The translations under genes were made by a program, and so were the position numbers. A stretch of DNA of 64,000 bases from Limnanthes douglasii subsp. nivea (Eukaryota > Streptophyta > Magnoliopsida > Brassicales > Limnanthaceae), in NCBI GenBank assembly GCA_036936605.1, contig JAUPFV010000001.1, positions 315,534,809-315,598,808 of the forward strand, in the 5' to 3' direction. A model generated the notes under the pieces. That model was not told the origin of the DNA, made no database searches, and saw nothing but the letters and a program-made list of their open reading frames with translations. Positions 11,641 through 22,489 of this stretch are shown piece after piece. The stretch's first letter is position 1; each line of letters begins with the position of its first letter.

Positions 11641-13751
11641 GCTGACTAAAGTTCTAGAAGATGTTCTTTTATTAAGTTTTTAATTTTCAAGTAGATAGAA
11701 AACAATATTAGTTGTAATGCAAGTGATAATATTGTCTTCTTACTTGCCTATGGTAGGAAGAATGTATGGACTTGCTAGTTTTGATTTTGTGCTTTAAAAT
11801 GCTTTTTGAGGTATATTTTGCATCTTGATGAACACATGATGTTGGACCCGTTGGTGTTGAATGTGATGGTTTTTATATCTTCAAAAAAGAAGAAGATAAA
11901 AATGGAAAATAACAAAAAGAAAAAGCACGACATTACAAATGCATATAAAGCTTATTCGTTAGATTACGTTGGAATCATCAATTGTCTTAGATGTAAAAGA
12001 ATACAAGCAAGTAGGTATACAAAGAATTGTTTTTTTACTTAATCAGACCCTCTTTTTATCCTTAAACCCAAACATCATTCTGTTTTAACATCGAGCTTTT
12101 CGAGATCATTTTCTATATTATTTTACTTGTTGATGATTAAGTAATAGATTAATTATGTAGTTGCATTTGAATTCTTATTTTTTTTGTTAGATTGTGATAT
12201 ATTTTAAATATTTTTAGCTCTTTTAGAAGCTAGCATTGACTTTTTGAGATTGTGATTATATTTGTAAGATATACATTGTGTATTTATTATCATTTAGATT
12301 TTTTTTTTCTAATCTTAAGATCTGATTTTTTTAGATATTATGTTAGTTTTAAATAGTGGTGGTTAACAACAATAGTTAAAATTGAGTCTATTCGATAATA
12401 TTTAATTCTTAATCTGAATGGAACTGATCTTGAATATATGCATATCACTTTACAGTTATATGTGAACTGGCCAAAATCTATCTATGTCATAGCTTGTATA
12501 TACATATGAGTAACATTAAATTTGATGAATCCCTTTTTTCTATTTCTTTAAAATATTAGTAATTGTTTTGATAATATTATTATCATGTTCAGTTTGAGCT
12601 TTGAAATAAGAATTCAAATCGAGCTTTAAGTACATGAAAAGTAGTTTAGCTTGTTTAGAGAGATCTAAAAAATAGATTCTAATTGATGTATATATATGTA
12701 TATATATATATATTATTAAAATACATTCACAGTTTGAAGCATTTTATGTGGCTAATGTGTATATTTATTCTTATATCTATTCTATAATTGGTCAATCAAT
12801 ATAAAATAGAATTGTTATCTTACATGCTAATATTCGCTCAGATAAGATCCATATGCTTTTTAAGGTAGCTTCGAATAACATATGTAGTTAAATATTGATA
12901 ATACCAATATTATATTCTGTTCTAAACATTATAAAGTCTTAATATCTTGTTGTCGTATAATTTACTTGTTTTACATGTGCTTAAGCTTTATATTCAACTA
13001 CTATGCATTATTCAAAAATTACTAGACTACACTTGTGGGAAATATATCATTTGTTTTGTGGCTTTGAGCATGCCTCGAGAAACTTCATACTTTATTTTTT
13101 TTTCTAAACTCTACCGAGTAACTAGTTATTTAATATTACTCTTTGTACAATTCATGCTTCATTTTACATAGACATAATGTACCTTATGTGTTTCTTTCCT
13201 CAAAGTAAGCCCTTGGTTGAGCATATGCGATGACTTGACCCGTCATATAGTTTTTTGTGACATCAAATGAAAAAAGTCAATTGAAATCTCAAATTCAACA
13301 ATTGAAGGATGTCATTGAAAATCTCTTAATATGAAGTGTGTGTTATTTGTTTTAGTGTGATGGGACTCTTGGATCATCATGCAAGCTCTGTCAAAGGATT
13401 TGACTTGTGAATTGGTACCACTCATGGATCAACCTATGTATTTTATATTTTATTTTCAACTTAGTGTCCTATCTCATTCAGTCATGATGTAAACCTATGT
13501 TATGGTTTATTTAACTATGCTTCTGGTATTAATAGATATTATTACTCTGTCTTTTTAAATATTACTAAGACCTTCCTATTTTTTTAATATCATATATTTC
13601 ATAATTTTTAAAGGAATTTCCTAACTTTCTTTATTCTATTTTTATTAGCGTTGCAACTTAATCGTAGAAAGAAAGAAATCTTTTGAAAATAATAATTATA
13701 ATCATCGGTTATTCAAAAGTATTTAAATTTGTGATCCTTTCGGCATGTGTT
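11641..13751. other. AT-rich intergenic DNA
   Basis: About 2.1 kb of low-complexity AT-rich DNA with short TA runs near 12690-12720. The open frames here are short with skewed composition, and I see no family signature. Confidence 0.4.
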
Positions 13752-14015
13752 TTATGACTTCTTGCTTGATTTTTTACTAAAATTTGGAACAATACTGAAT
13801 CCTATATGTACACCATGAATTTGTAAACCTTCTTCTAGTGAATTTTTAATAGTAACAATATGTATTAATTCAACAAAAGTAACATTATTTGTACAAACTT
13901 TATCTAATCTGATTTCTTTAAAAATAATCATTGCATTTTGTTTGTCTCTAAAGAGCATGAGGTTCAAGAATATATATATATATTGTTCAGTTGACAGAAT
14001 ACCAAAGATCCACAT
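13752..14015 (-). pseudogene. Possible PPR-protein fragment
   Basis: The minus strand encodes 87 residues, of which a central stretch (NAMIIFKEIRLDKVCTNNVTFVELIHIVTIKNSLEEGLQIHGVHIGF) reads like one and a half pentatricopeptide repeats: a MIIFKEMRLDG...NVTFV helix pair, then LEEGLQIHG. Complete PPR proteins are several hundred residues long and start with a targeting peptide. Neither is present, and flanking frames are closed, so this is at best a captured or decayed fragment. Confidence 0.45.
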
Positions 14016-14789
14016 TTGAGTATGTAGAGGTCAATATGTTAGAAACTTTGAGATGTGTACCATATTTGGGTTTTATGCATAGGAAAATGATATGTCTCCC
14101 AAGGTTTAAGGTTTTATCATGACCATAAGTCGATATTTCCATGTGAAGAAGAGATTATCAAATTGTGTTTTTTTTTCTGCATCTCGATAAATTCATAAAT
14201 TGCCTCAAACCCATAATTTCTTAACTGAGTTATCAAGAAAGTAACGAGTTCTTATAATCTTCATCATTTATTCTTCTTCGTTAACCTTAATCTAGTTGAA
14301 TTTTAAGAATAAAACTAAGTTTAAATCACATTGGGAGTATTCATGAAGTCATACTATTTTAAATCTTAATGGTGTCACGTAAGTTTCATTTAAACATGAA
14401 TGAGAGAGGAAATTATCGAGAAGCAAACAAGACAATTGGTCAAAGGGTAAAAATGTAACTAAAATCGATGGACTAATTGTGAAAAATTATGTTGCTAAAT
14501 TTGGTGCCACGTAACTGCATCTCATTAATTCGCACACGTCATGAACTAAATTTAGTGAAATCGGATAGTGAAGAGACCCCACCATTCGATTTTTAGTCAA
14601 GAAACTATATGTATCAAAAGTTGATAGTTAAGGGATGTTATACAATTTTAAACTGAATTTATATATCTGATTAGATAAAATTTAGAAATAGAAATATGGA
14701 CTCATCATAAATTTCAGTCTCGGTTCAAGATATTCGACCATGCATGCAAATTGACTTCAGAATTTTTTTTTGACCACTAGAAGGTTTTG

Positions 14790-16275
14790 CTTTCGTAATA
14801 GAGAGATTTTTTTATTGAAGGGGGTTTGGCCTCAGCATGAGTTTAGTTTCGGTTATGGCAGCTTGACATTAGTATGAGTTAAGTCTCGTTCATAAAATAT
14901 TCTTTATAGTTTTGAGTTTAGTATCGATAACGAGAAACACGGTCTTAGTGTAAGTTATGTATCGTTATGGAAGTTTGGTTTTGGTATGAGATAAGTCTCG
15001 TTATAGAATATTCGGTTCTGGGTTGTTTTAATCTTTTGTTGTTTTTCTGAAAATTCAAACAAAAATATCATTATTATATTATATAAGGATATTTTCATAT
15101 ATATATATATAATCATGTCATATATGTTCTTTCTCATTGTATCCTCTCTCTCTCTCATTCATCTATTTTGGAAAACGCTTTTGACTCCGACGAACTCTGA
15201 TGGATCAAACTAAGGTTGCTACAGATGATCCGTAGTAAGTATTTGTTCTTTAGTTTTATTTAATTTTTATGTTATTCAATTGTTCTTGATAAATCATATT
15301 AGTATCTAGTTTTGGAATGTTGTCGGAGTTCAAATTGCAGGAATAATATAGTTTTTTTTTTCAAATTACAAATGGTTAAGGTTTTCGTTGATTTTTTCAG
15401 GATGGTTCACGTGTACCGTAGTGACGGGCCTATGCATCGAAGATGTAGAGCTTCACACCTCCAATGCATAGGTTCGTGCGCATGCACTCTGTACTCCCGG
15501 TCTAGTACTATGCACCTGTCGTGCGTAGCTCTTATTGTTTATGTTATTTTGTTCATATTTACTTTATCTTATATTTAATCTACTTTTGTTTATTTAATTT
15601 GGACTCAGAAATTCATAAAAACCCTAAGAGATATCACGACTGCACAAAACTATTCTTGACGTTAATACCGTGTGTGGTACTCGTAAGGAAGGTCATTTCC
15701 TAAAAAAAAATGTGTTCCCAGCCTACTAGCACAATGAAAGCTTAGTCTGAGCTAGTACAGGCAGAAGCGAAGCATAAATACACATAACATACTTTTGGTG
15801 AATCACCAAGGGGTTGTGGCAAACTATTACAGAAGATATCAGATAATAGGTTGGTGGATTCTCTACTCGTCGTGCACCAGAGTCCGACATGCCTATCGGT
15901 GGTATTGAAATAAATTTCAATCGAAGAGTCGGAAAGATGCGTGCCCTTTAGCTGAAATTATAGAAAAAACAAAAAATAATGTATGCTTTCTTGGATTCCA
16001 ACAACATCATACTATTTTTAGACTACAAGGACCATTAGACGTATAACACTTTCATAGAGATGATAAGTTTTATATTACTTATATTTATTTAATCATTGAC
16101 TTATTTATTACCGTCTCGAACTACTCAGAATTTTATGAATACCACTAATGATATCGCTTTGATATTGGTTTGATGTCATTCAAAATAAATAAACTTTTTG
16201 ACTTCGTCTAACAAGTATTATAACTATGATCAACCGACTTTCTCCAACATTTGATATTTTTGTAGAGCGTTGTAT
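14790..16275. repeat. Unclassified dispersed repeat, copy 1
   Basis: This stretch aligns collinearly with 43145-44335. Shared landmarks are a GCATGAGTTTAGT-type repeated block (14835-15030), a CT-rich leader (15140-15170), a block around GTTGGTGGATTCTCTA (15851-15866) and a block ending AGCGTTGTATACC near 16279. Copy 1 holds about 250 bases more than copy 2 in the middle (about 15200-15540). No protein family was recognised. The copies may be parts of an LTR element or of a larger unit that includes the adjacent MULE. Confidence 0.65.
15429..15472. other. Short perfect hairpin
   Basis: CCTATGCAT at 15429-15437 is the exact reverse complement of ATGCATAGG at 15464-15472, leaving a 26-base loop. 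It lies in a relatively GC-rich island (about 15400-15530) inside the extra segment of the copy 1 repeat. Its function is unknown. Confidence 0.5.
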
Positions 16276-16284
16276 ACCGTGCTG

Positions 16285-16891
16285 TCTGGCTATAAACTAT
16301 CTTAACTCCTTTGATTTCAGCCCTCTTTTGATATTTTCAAGAGATAACTTATCCTTACCATACACTATGGTATCCGTGAAATTCTTGTAGGAAGTTGGTA
16401 AAAATCTCAAGACAAACAAATATTGACCATCATCCTCAATTGTGAAATCAAGGTTCTCCAAAACCATAATAATTGATTTAAAATTATCTAGGTTTTTGTT
16501 ATGGATATATATTTTTTCAATCTATAATCATACAAGAATTTCTTAAAGTATAACTGGTTCACAATTAATCTCTCTGAGTAAAGTTCTCCCAACTTTTTCT
16601 GTGCAAAGGCAACAATCTTCTCACCACTAATTTCTCAAAGAAACGTTGTCCTTTACACTAATTGGAATCACCCATAAAGACCTTTCTTGAATATCTTGCT
16701 TATCATTTTCTTTAATCTATACTGGTAACTTATTCTCCACAATCTTCTATAACCCTTGCGGTACCAATGAAGCTTTCAACTTAATATTCCATAATGAAAA
16801 GCTGGATCCCTTACTAAATCTTTTAATTTTGTATTTTGTTGATGTAGACGCGATTGTAAACCTAATTGCAAAACCTAATTCCACGAATCGA
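16285..16891 (-). pseudogene. Ty1/copia gag fragment
   Basis: Reading the minus strand across several stops gives gag-like text: FSLWNIKLKA, AFAQKKLGELYSERLIVNQLYFKKFLYDYRL, then VLENLDFTIEDDGQYLFVLRFLPTSYKNFTDTIVYGKDKLSLENIK. The last stretch matches the copia gag (UBN2-like) pattern of LENL, ED, LP.SY.NF and LS.E. It directly follows an LTR and primer-binding site at 16892-17133, so this is the 5' end of one element. It is cut off at the repeat border near 16280. Confidence 0.75.
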
Positions 16892-16904
16892 AGCTCTGAT
16901 ACCA
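16892..16904 (-). other. Primer-binding site (tRNA-iMet type)
   Basis: TGGTATCAGAGCT on the minus strand, the usual copia primer site complementary to the 3' end of initiator tRNA-Met, one base inside the LTR end. Confidence 0.85.
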
Positions 16905-16905
16905 T

Positions 16906-17133
16906 TGTTTTTGTGAATATGGGTACCTAATACTTCGCCTTCGCATATAAGTAAGAACAATCGGATCTTCAAACTAGTATGATATCGTCCTCTTCGGGCA
17001 CGAAAGCATGCACAGTTTTGTTTTCGACTTCCAAAAGGCCTCATACTCGTTGAGATATGTTATTCCTTATATATACAATTGATCATCACATGTTTAACTT
17101 ATATGGGATGTGAGAATTGGTTGCATACTAACA
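16906..17133 (-). repeat. Copia LTR
   Basis: On the minus strand it begins TGTTAGTATGCAACC and ends CACAAAAACA, followed by the primer site. It contains the block ...CATATAAGTTAAACATGTG that recurs at 20519-20574, and a downstream block recurring at 18584-18745. It is a 228-bp 5' LTR of a minus-strand element. I found no matching downstream LTR, so the element is truncated. Confidence 0.75.
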
Positions 17134-17762
17134 GAAGTGCTTAAGAAATTGAGTTATTTTAGAATTGATAAACTCCTGAGTTATAATCACGAAGAAAAAT
17201 ACTAAGAGCTTAGAGATAATTTTAGAAACTTGTACTCTATTTCGATAAGTTTTATACATAATGTATCTGCTTGTAATTTGTATTTTTGTAATTCTTTGTT
17301 ATTTGTTCATCTATAAAATTATATTCTGTGTGGGTGTAGGATTGCTACATAATTCAAATTTCATAAACATTGTGTTGTTTTCTTTTCGTTCTTGTTTTTC
17401 CATACATACATGAACCTAAATTTGTGAGTTGAATTACCGAAAAAAAACATTTTATTATGATTTAACAACAAAACAATTTCTTAAGACTAAAAAGTAAAAC
17501 TATTATTTTATTATATATTTAATACTATTAAATCATATTTATATATTTTTTCTAATGTTTTAAGCATTGTGAAGACAACAAATTAATGTTCGTTTAAAAT
17601 AAAATAATTTTGATTATTTAATATTATTGAACCTATTAAAATAAATTATCACCAAAGTTGTGATTCATGCATTTTAAATCAACCGTTCCTTTTATTTAAG
17701 AAACAATATAGTTTAAAAAAAATTAAAATTGGAAAATATAATGTACTTTGTAAAACTAAAAA

Positions 17763-17868
17763 AATAGTAGTGCATTTTCACGTTTTCATGAAAAGTACAT
17801 CTTGTAAAACCAAAAAATAGTAGTGCATTTTCACGTTTTCATGAAAAGTACATCTTGTAAAACCAAAA
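17763..17868. repeat. 53-bp tandem duplication
   Basis: Two near-identical copies starting at 17763 and 17816 (AATAGTAGTGCATTTTCACG...). Confidence 0.9.
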
Positions 17869-17888
17869 AAATACATGGGAGAAATAAT

Positions 17889-18110
17889 ATTGCATTGACA
17901 TGTTTTGGAAGTATGGACATGTTTTTAAGTCCCAACGTAAAATCATGTAGTCTAAAAATAAATTAAAGAGTAAATAATCAATGGTCATCACATAAATAGT
18001 ATTGCATTGACATGTTTTGGAAGTATGGACATGTTTTTAAGTCCCAACGTAAAATTATGCACTCTAAAAATAAATTAAAGAGTAAACAACCGATAGTCAT
18101 CACAGAAAGA
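17889..18110. repeat. 112-bp tandem duplication
   Basis: Two copies starting at 17889 and 18001 (ATTGCATTGACATGTTTTGG...), differing at a handful of bases. Confidence 0.9.
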
Positions 18111-18570
18111 TTAAAAGTACCAATAAATATTTGGATTTTCAAGTTTATCGAAAATCATTTGCAATATAAAAATTTCCTATAATACCCCTCAGGTATAAAA
18201 ACAAAAACAATAATTAAGAATTCTCTTCTTCTTCAGCTCGCGAACCATCTCTTTATCTCTCTAAGTTTGAAAATTCACATATCTCTTAAATTACATATTT
18301 CTGCAACAAATTTTAGTTAAATCTCAAGCATTTCAACATAAAGAAACTATTAAATCAATTTTTCATGAATAAATTACTATATTTTGTCTTTGATAATCGA
18401 TCAACTATACACAAAACTTCATATCTTTCAAACTCTAATTAAAAAAAATCTAAACCAGGTCACACGTGTGATTGTATAGAGCGAAACATTCACCTTGAGT
18501 ATGGCTGCTAGCTCATCATGTTTGACATCCATCGAGAATTTTATCAACATCGCCTTTTGTCTAGGCCTGG

Positions 18571-18583
18571 AGCTCTGATACCA
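18571..18583 (-). other. Primer-binding site (tRNA-iMet type), second copy
   Basis: TGGTATCAGAGCT on the minus strand, directly after the LTR 3' half. The DNA after it reads QKAMLIKFSMDVKHDELAAILKVN, a possible gag start. Confidence 0.85.
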
Positions 18584-18745
18584 TTTATAAGGATTATGGG
18601 GTCTTGTATATTTCCTCTTTTGTATATAAGTAAGAATAATATGATATCTCAACTAGTGTGATATTGTCTGCTTTGGGCCCATTGTCCCGCATGGCTTTAT
18701 TTTTTGTCCACTTTCAAAAAGCCTAAAACATAAGAGTATACTAAC
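18584..18745 (-). repeat. 3' half of the copia LTR
   Basis: It shares with the LTR at 16906-17133 the ordered blocks ATGCGGGACAATGGGCCCAA-like, ATCACACTAGTTGAGAT, TTCTTACTTATAT and the adjacent primer site. The 5' half of the LTR is absent here; a matching 5' piece lies 1.8 kb away at 20519-20574. Confidence 0.7.
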
Positions 18746-18756
18746 TTCATCGTTTC

Positions 18757-19620
18757 TTATTTTATAGTAGACTTTTTAAAAAACGAAGCTTTATGTTGTT
18801 TTCGTGCCAAACAATAGTCACATGTGCTAATAATAATAAATTTATCAATAGGAATAAGTGACTTACTTGCCAAGGTTTTAATCTTCTTGTCACTCATGCA
18901 TCCTAGCCTTTGATGTAAAAAATTAGAATAATTTGTTTCCTCAACAACATTCAGCTCACCATAACATATACCCAAATATATCTTACACAAAGAGAAAAAT
19001 AATTGACCTCGAGCAACTATCATTGAACATTTAGACAACTTCTATTTACCATCACCAAAAGTTTGGTAGAAACTTTCTTGATCAAAGACATTGCAGACCA
19101 AAAAAATCCGACATAGATTAGGAATATGGCGCACATCCTTTAGTGTAAGTAGATACCCAACACAAGTCTTCACACGAATATCACTCAACCCAACAATACT
19201 AGTTGAGCTCTGATTTCCCATCTTGGCACTACCAAAATTACCACATTTTTAGTTAAAAAATAATTCCCTATTAGGAACACAATGATATAAAGTACATGTA
19301 TCTACGATCCATTCTGAATCTGAATTAAAAAACATGATAACAATCACCAGTAGCACAAATTAATGATGCACCATATTACTAGTAGAAGAAAAAACTGTAA
19401 TATTTTTATTATTACCTTCATTTTGTGAATCTAGGTTGTTGCATTTTTCTTTCTTTCACCGATAACAAAATTTTCATATATGACCAGGGTTGGCACAATA
19501 GTTTCATATCCTAACCTCTTTCTAATATCTGGATTTGGATCTACCCTTTGAGTTACCATAAAATTTAGAACCTCTATTCTTGCTTCTTCCTCAGAGCTTG
19601 TGAATTGTCAACTATCATCT
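18757..19620 (-). pseudogene. Copia gag knuckle, protease and GAG-pre-integrase remnant
   Basis: Across stops and frameshifts the minus strand gives a gag zinc-knuckle-like segment (YNCANPGHI), a protease region (SEWIVDTCTLYH, then LTLKDVRHIPNLCR) and an open 93-residue stretch ending FLHQRLGCMSDKKIKTLASKSLIP...CDYCLARKQHKASF, which is the GAG-pre-integrase zinc domain. In intact copia elements this is the segment immediately before the integrase core. Here it is followed instead by an LTR half. Confidence 0.8.
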
Positions 19621-19705
19621 CCTTTATTCTAATCTCTTTATTGAACATGATTTCTTTGAACATAATATCTTTACCATATATTCTATAAGAATTTCTTTCC
19701 ATTAT

Positions 19706-20518
19706 GAGGTTTCACTAGCTCATACATTTCATTCGTTCTCAATGAATTCATCTCTTCCTTTATAGCCTCAAGCCAAAGATTTTTCTCCTCATGAGATAAC
19801 ACTTCTTGATAATTCTCCGGCTCACGGTCTTCAGTGACTAGAATAAACTCTGAGCTTGGATACTTTGTTGAAGGTTTTTTCTCTCTAGTTGAATTTCGAA
19901 TGTGTATATCATCTACATGAGGGATAAGTTGCTCCCCCTGTTCATGAACTTCTTCATCAAGTATGATCTAATCAGAATCATCATCAACAATATAATCTTA
20001 TAAATCACCACTAAATGGAACATCCTCGATATCATTAGGAACCACCTCAATATTATCATTTTCTGGTCTATTTACATAAGAAAAAATAAAAGAAGGAACA
20101 TCATTAGTAGTATTAAAAGATACATCAAAAGTAGAAGTTAACCTTGTACTCAAAAGATCTGCACCTTTCTCGTGCTCAAAGAATACCACATCTTTATGTC
20201 TCACTACTTTCTTCTTCCTATGATCATAGAGTCTAAAGTTATACTCTCTTAGTTATAATCGTTGTAGTTATGCTTTACATCTAAATACTCTGAAATGTGA
20301 ATATGTATGATCCTTTATTTTCCATACTCTCTTAGGAGTATCAAAATCAAAATCTATTGATGGATCTCTATTAATTAAGTACACAATACAACTAACTGCT
20401 TCAGCCCAAAATGACATAGGAAGCTCATACATTTCTTGCATACATCTCACCTTCACTAAAATGGTTTGGTTCATTCTCTTTACAACTCCATTGTATTTGT
20501 GGTGTTTTAGATACCATT
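19706..20518 (-). pseudogene. Copia integrase C-terminus and RT start remnant
   Basis: Minus-strand segments read YNGVVKRMNQTILVKVRCMQEMYELPMSFWAEAVSCIVYLINRDPSIDFDFDTPKRVWK (integrase core end), then YRL-type text VVRHKDVVFFEHEK, then NYQEVLSHEEKNLWLEAIKEEMNSLRTNEMYELVKP, the first block of the copia reverse transcriptase. The RT catalytic boxes are absent. The right end fuses to an LTR fragment at about 20518. Confidence 0.85.
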
Positions 20519-20574
20519 GATCATTCACATGTTTAACCGATATGGGATGCGGGACTTAGGTCGTCATCCTAACA
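20519..20574 (-). repeat. 5' end of a copia LTR
   Basis: Minus strand TGTTAGGATGACGACC...; 56 bases match the start of the LTR at 16906-17133, then the sequence switches abruptly into integrase coding sequence at an ATGATCAAT-like junction. Confidence 0.7.
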
Positions 20575-20688
20575 ATATCTTGCATATGTCATCTCATGTC
20601 TCTCGTCTCATACTTGCAAGATGAGAGAAAACAGATGGATGGCTATAGTAGTTATGTGTTGTGAGCCTTTATTTACATAACATGGAAG

Positions 20689-20785
20689 ATGCGAAACTTT
20701 GTTAATTTTCAAATACGAGACTTTGTTAATATTTAAATGCAAAACTTTGTTAATTTTCAAATGCAAGACTTTGTTAATTTTTCAA
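20689..20785 (+). repeat. 24-bp tandem array, four copies
   Basis: Unit ATGCGAGACTTTGTTAATTT plus TCAA, repeated four times with variants ATGCGAAAC, ATACGAGAC, ATGCAAAAC and ATGCAAGAC. Confidence 0.8.
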
Positions 20786-21020
20786 TATGAGATGCAAGAC
20801 ACATATTTATATTTATTTTTTAAAATTTCAAATGCAAGGTGCATGATGTCTAGAAGTTGACTAGGTATTTTAAAACTATATAGTGAAATTACAATATGTG
20901 ATCTTGCTATGTTATACAAATTTGAAGGTATTCTTAATTTTATTTTAGGTAAATTGGATGTGTTGGTTTGAGGTAATTTCAGATTAAGATATCGTTACAG
21001 TGACCTCACAAATTTTATCT

Positions 21021-21780
21021 TAGGCTGTGATGGTAAATTTATTAGTTTGCTATCAATTGTTGATACTTTGGATTGTTCAACTCTTATATATATATATATA
21101 TATTGATGTTATTATTGCAGAAAATGTTAACGAAGTAGCTTTAAGTTTATTTGAAACTTTAAATCAATATTTTATTAGTGATTTAATTAGTTATGTTATT
21201 AGTTTTTTTGGCCATAAGAACATACAACTTACTATTGTTGGTTGGGTTGATGAATTTAGAGGTGTTGGGAAAGATTTTGAAAAAGGTGCGGTAGCTTTAA
21301 ATTTAGTTATATGTCGGTTTACTTTACATAAAGGTTTGACCTTTAAATATTTGCACAATAGTAAATAATAAACAACTATTCATTATGATATAAACAAATA
21401 TTCAAAGGGATGTCCATGGATACTTTAGGCAACTCTTGATACATTTACTAGTTTTATAGTTGTTAAGAAGTATATACAATTTCATACTTGTGAGACTGGT
21501 TTTTGTAAAGAAAGTAATAAGAATTTAACATCGGATTTGACTGTTAATGAGATACGTGTATATATTAGGATCAAAGTTGATGGTACAACCAAAAATGTAA
21601 AATCATTTGTAAAAATGACTACGACTTAAATATTATGTAGCGTCTCTCATGAATTGCTTTAGAGAAAACTAAGATGGTTGTTTATAGAGATAGTTATACT
21701 GTGTGTAAATTATTTAAAGTTACTTCAAATCATTTAAGATTCTTGATATTACAAGTGACTACTCACTGAAGTATAATCCG
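21021..21780 (+). pseudogene. MULE transposase N-terminal part (MuDR domain)
   Basis: An open stretch of 113 residues (21027-21368) includes GWVDEFRGVGKDFEKGAVALNLVICRFTLHKGLTFKYLHNSK. This matches the MuDR-type N-terminus of plant Mutator transposases, where the region reads like KF..G..F....L..A...H.F.FKYLHN. After stops and frameshifts the next blocks are RIKVDGTTKNVKSFVKNDYDLN and ALEKTKMVVYRDSYTVCKLFKVTSNHLRFLILQV, corresponding to the segment just before the catalytic domain. The frame then ends and a 30-bp repeat array takes over. It is not functional. Confidence 0.75.
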
Positions 21781-22005
21781 CAAACCAATATCTTCAAAAA
21801 AATTTTATAACATTTGGTTTGTGTTTACATTCTTGTTGTTATTTTTTATTTATTTGTGGAATTGTTTTTACGGGAAAACATAAAAGGCTATTGTTATCTG
21901 CCATAGCTAAACATGGTAACAATGATGATTTTTTTTATACTATTTTTAATTTCAAAATATTTTTTTTTATTAAATGAAAAATGTGAGACAAAACATATGA
22001 TAAAT

Positions 22006-22320
22006 GAGAGATTAGGCATAACCAAAATGATAGATACGAGACAAGGCATAACCAAGATGATAGATACGAGACTATGCATAACCAATATGATAGATGTCAT
22101 ACTATGCATAAACTAGATGATAGGTGCGAGACGATGCATAAACAAATTTGATAGTTGCCAAACTATGCATAAAAAATATTATAGTTATAAGACTATGCAT
22201 AACCAATATAATATATGCAATGCTAGGCCTAAAAAATATGATATATGCGAAGTTATGTATAACCAACATGATAGATGTGAGCCTAAGGATAACCATGATG
22301 ATAAATACAAGACTATAACA
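22006..22320 (+). repeat. 30-bp tandem array, about ten copies
   Basis: Unit about ATGATAGATGCGAGACTATG plus CATAACCAAT, period 30-31 bases, ten degenerate copies. The core appears as ATACGAGAC, GTGCGAGAC, ATACAAGAC, ATGTGAGCC and others. The array sits where the first half of the MULE catalytic domain should be. Confidence 0.85.
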
Positions 22321-22489
22321 CTTTTGTAACTAATATGAGACACCCCATAAGATCTTGGAAAATGTAGGACACCCATATGATAGAGGTGAGATACGTGACC
22401 ATGTATAACTAATTTCATGCGAAACTAAATCATAACCAATAATAATATGATTTATATTGTTTTTTTCATAACTTTTTACATGTATTTTT

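Larger units (their letters stand above)
17134..18429. other. AT-rich spacer with a promoter-like segment
   Basis: It holds two tandem duplications (listed separately). On the plus strand it also holds GTATAAAAAC near 18194 followed by a CT-rich stretch (CTCTTCTTCTTCAGCTC at about 18223) that looks like a plant TATA box and leader. No coding exon follows in frame. It may be a broken gene start or an LTR-type promoter. Confidence 0.4.
18430..20574 (-). mobile_element. Scrambled Ty1/copia mosaic
   Basis: Read on the minus strand from 20574 down, the pieces are: LTR start (20574-20519), integrase C-terminus and start of RT (20518-19706), gag zinc knuckle, protease and pre-integrase (19620-18757), LTR 3' half (18745-18584), primer site and gag start (18583-18430). 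All pieces are on the same strand but the internal order is not that of an element, because integrase/RT precedes gag/protease. Many stops are present. Confidence 0.8.

Noticed and set aside
22006..22320. CRISPR-like array
   Set aside because: Tandem degenerate units without unique spacers in a plant nuclear sequence.
22102..22418. Hydrophobic repeat ORFs (ILVMHSL..., YHLVYA) resembling membrane proteins
   Set aside because: They are translations of the 30-bp DNA array; the frame is open by repeat periodicity, not coding.
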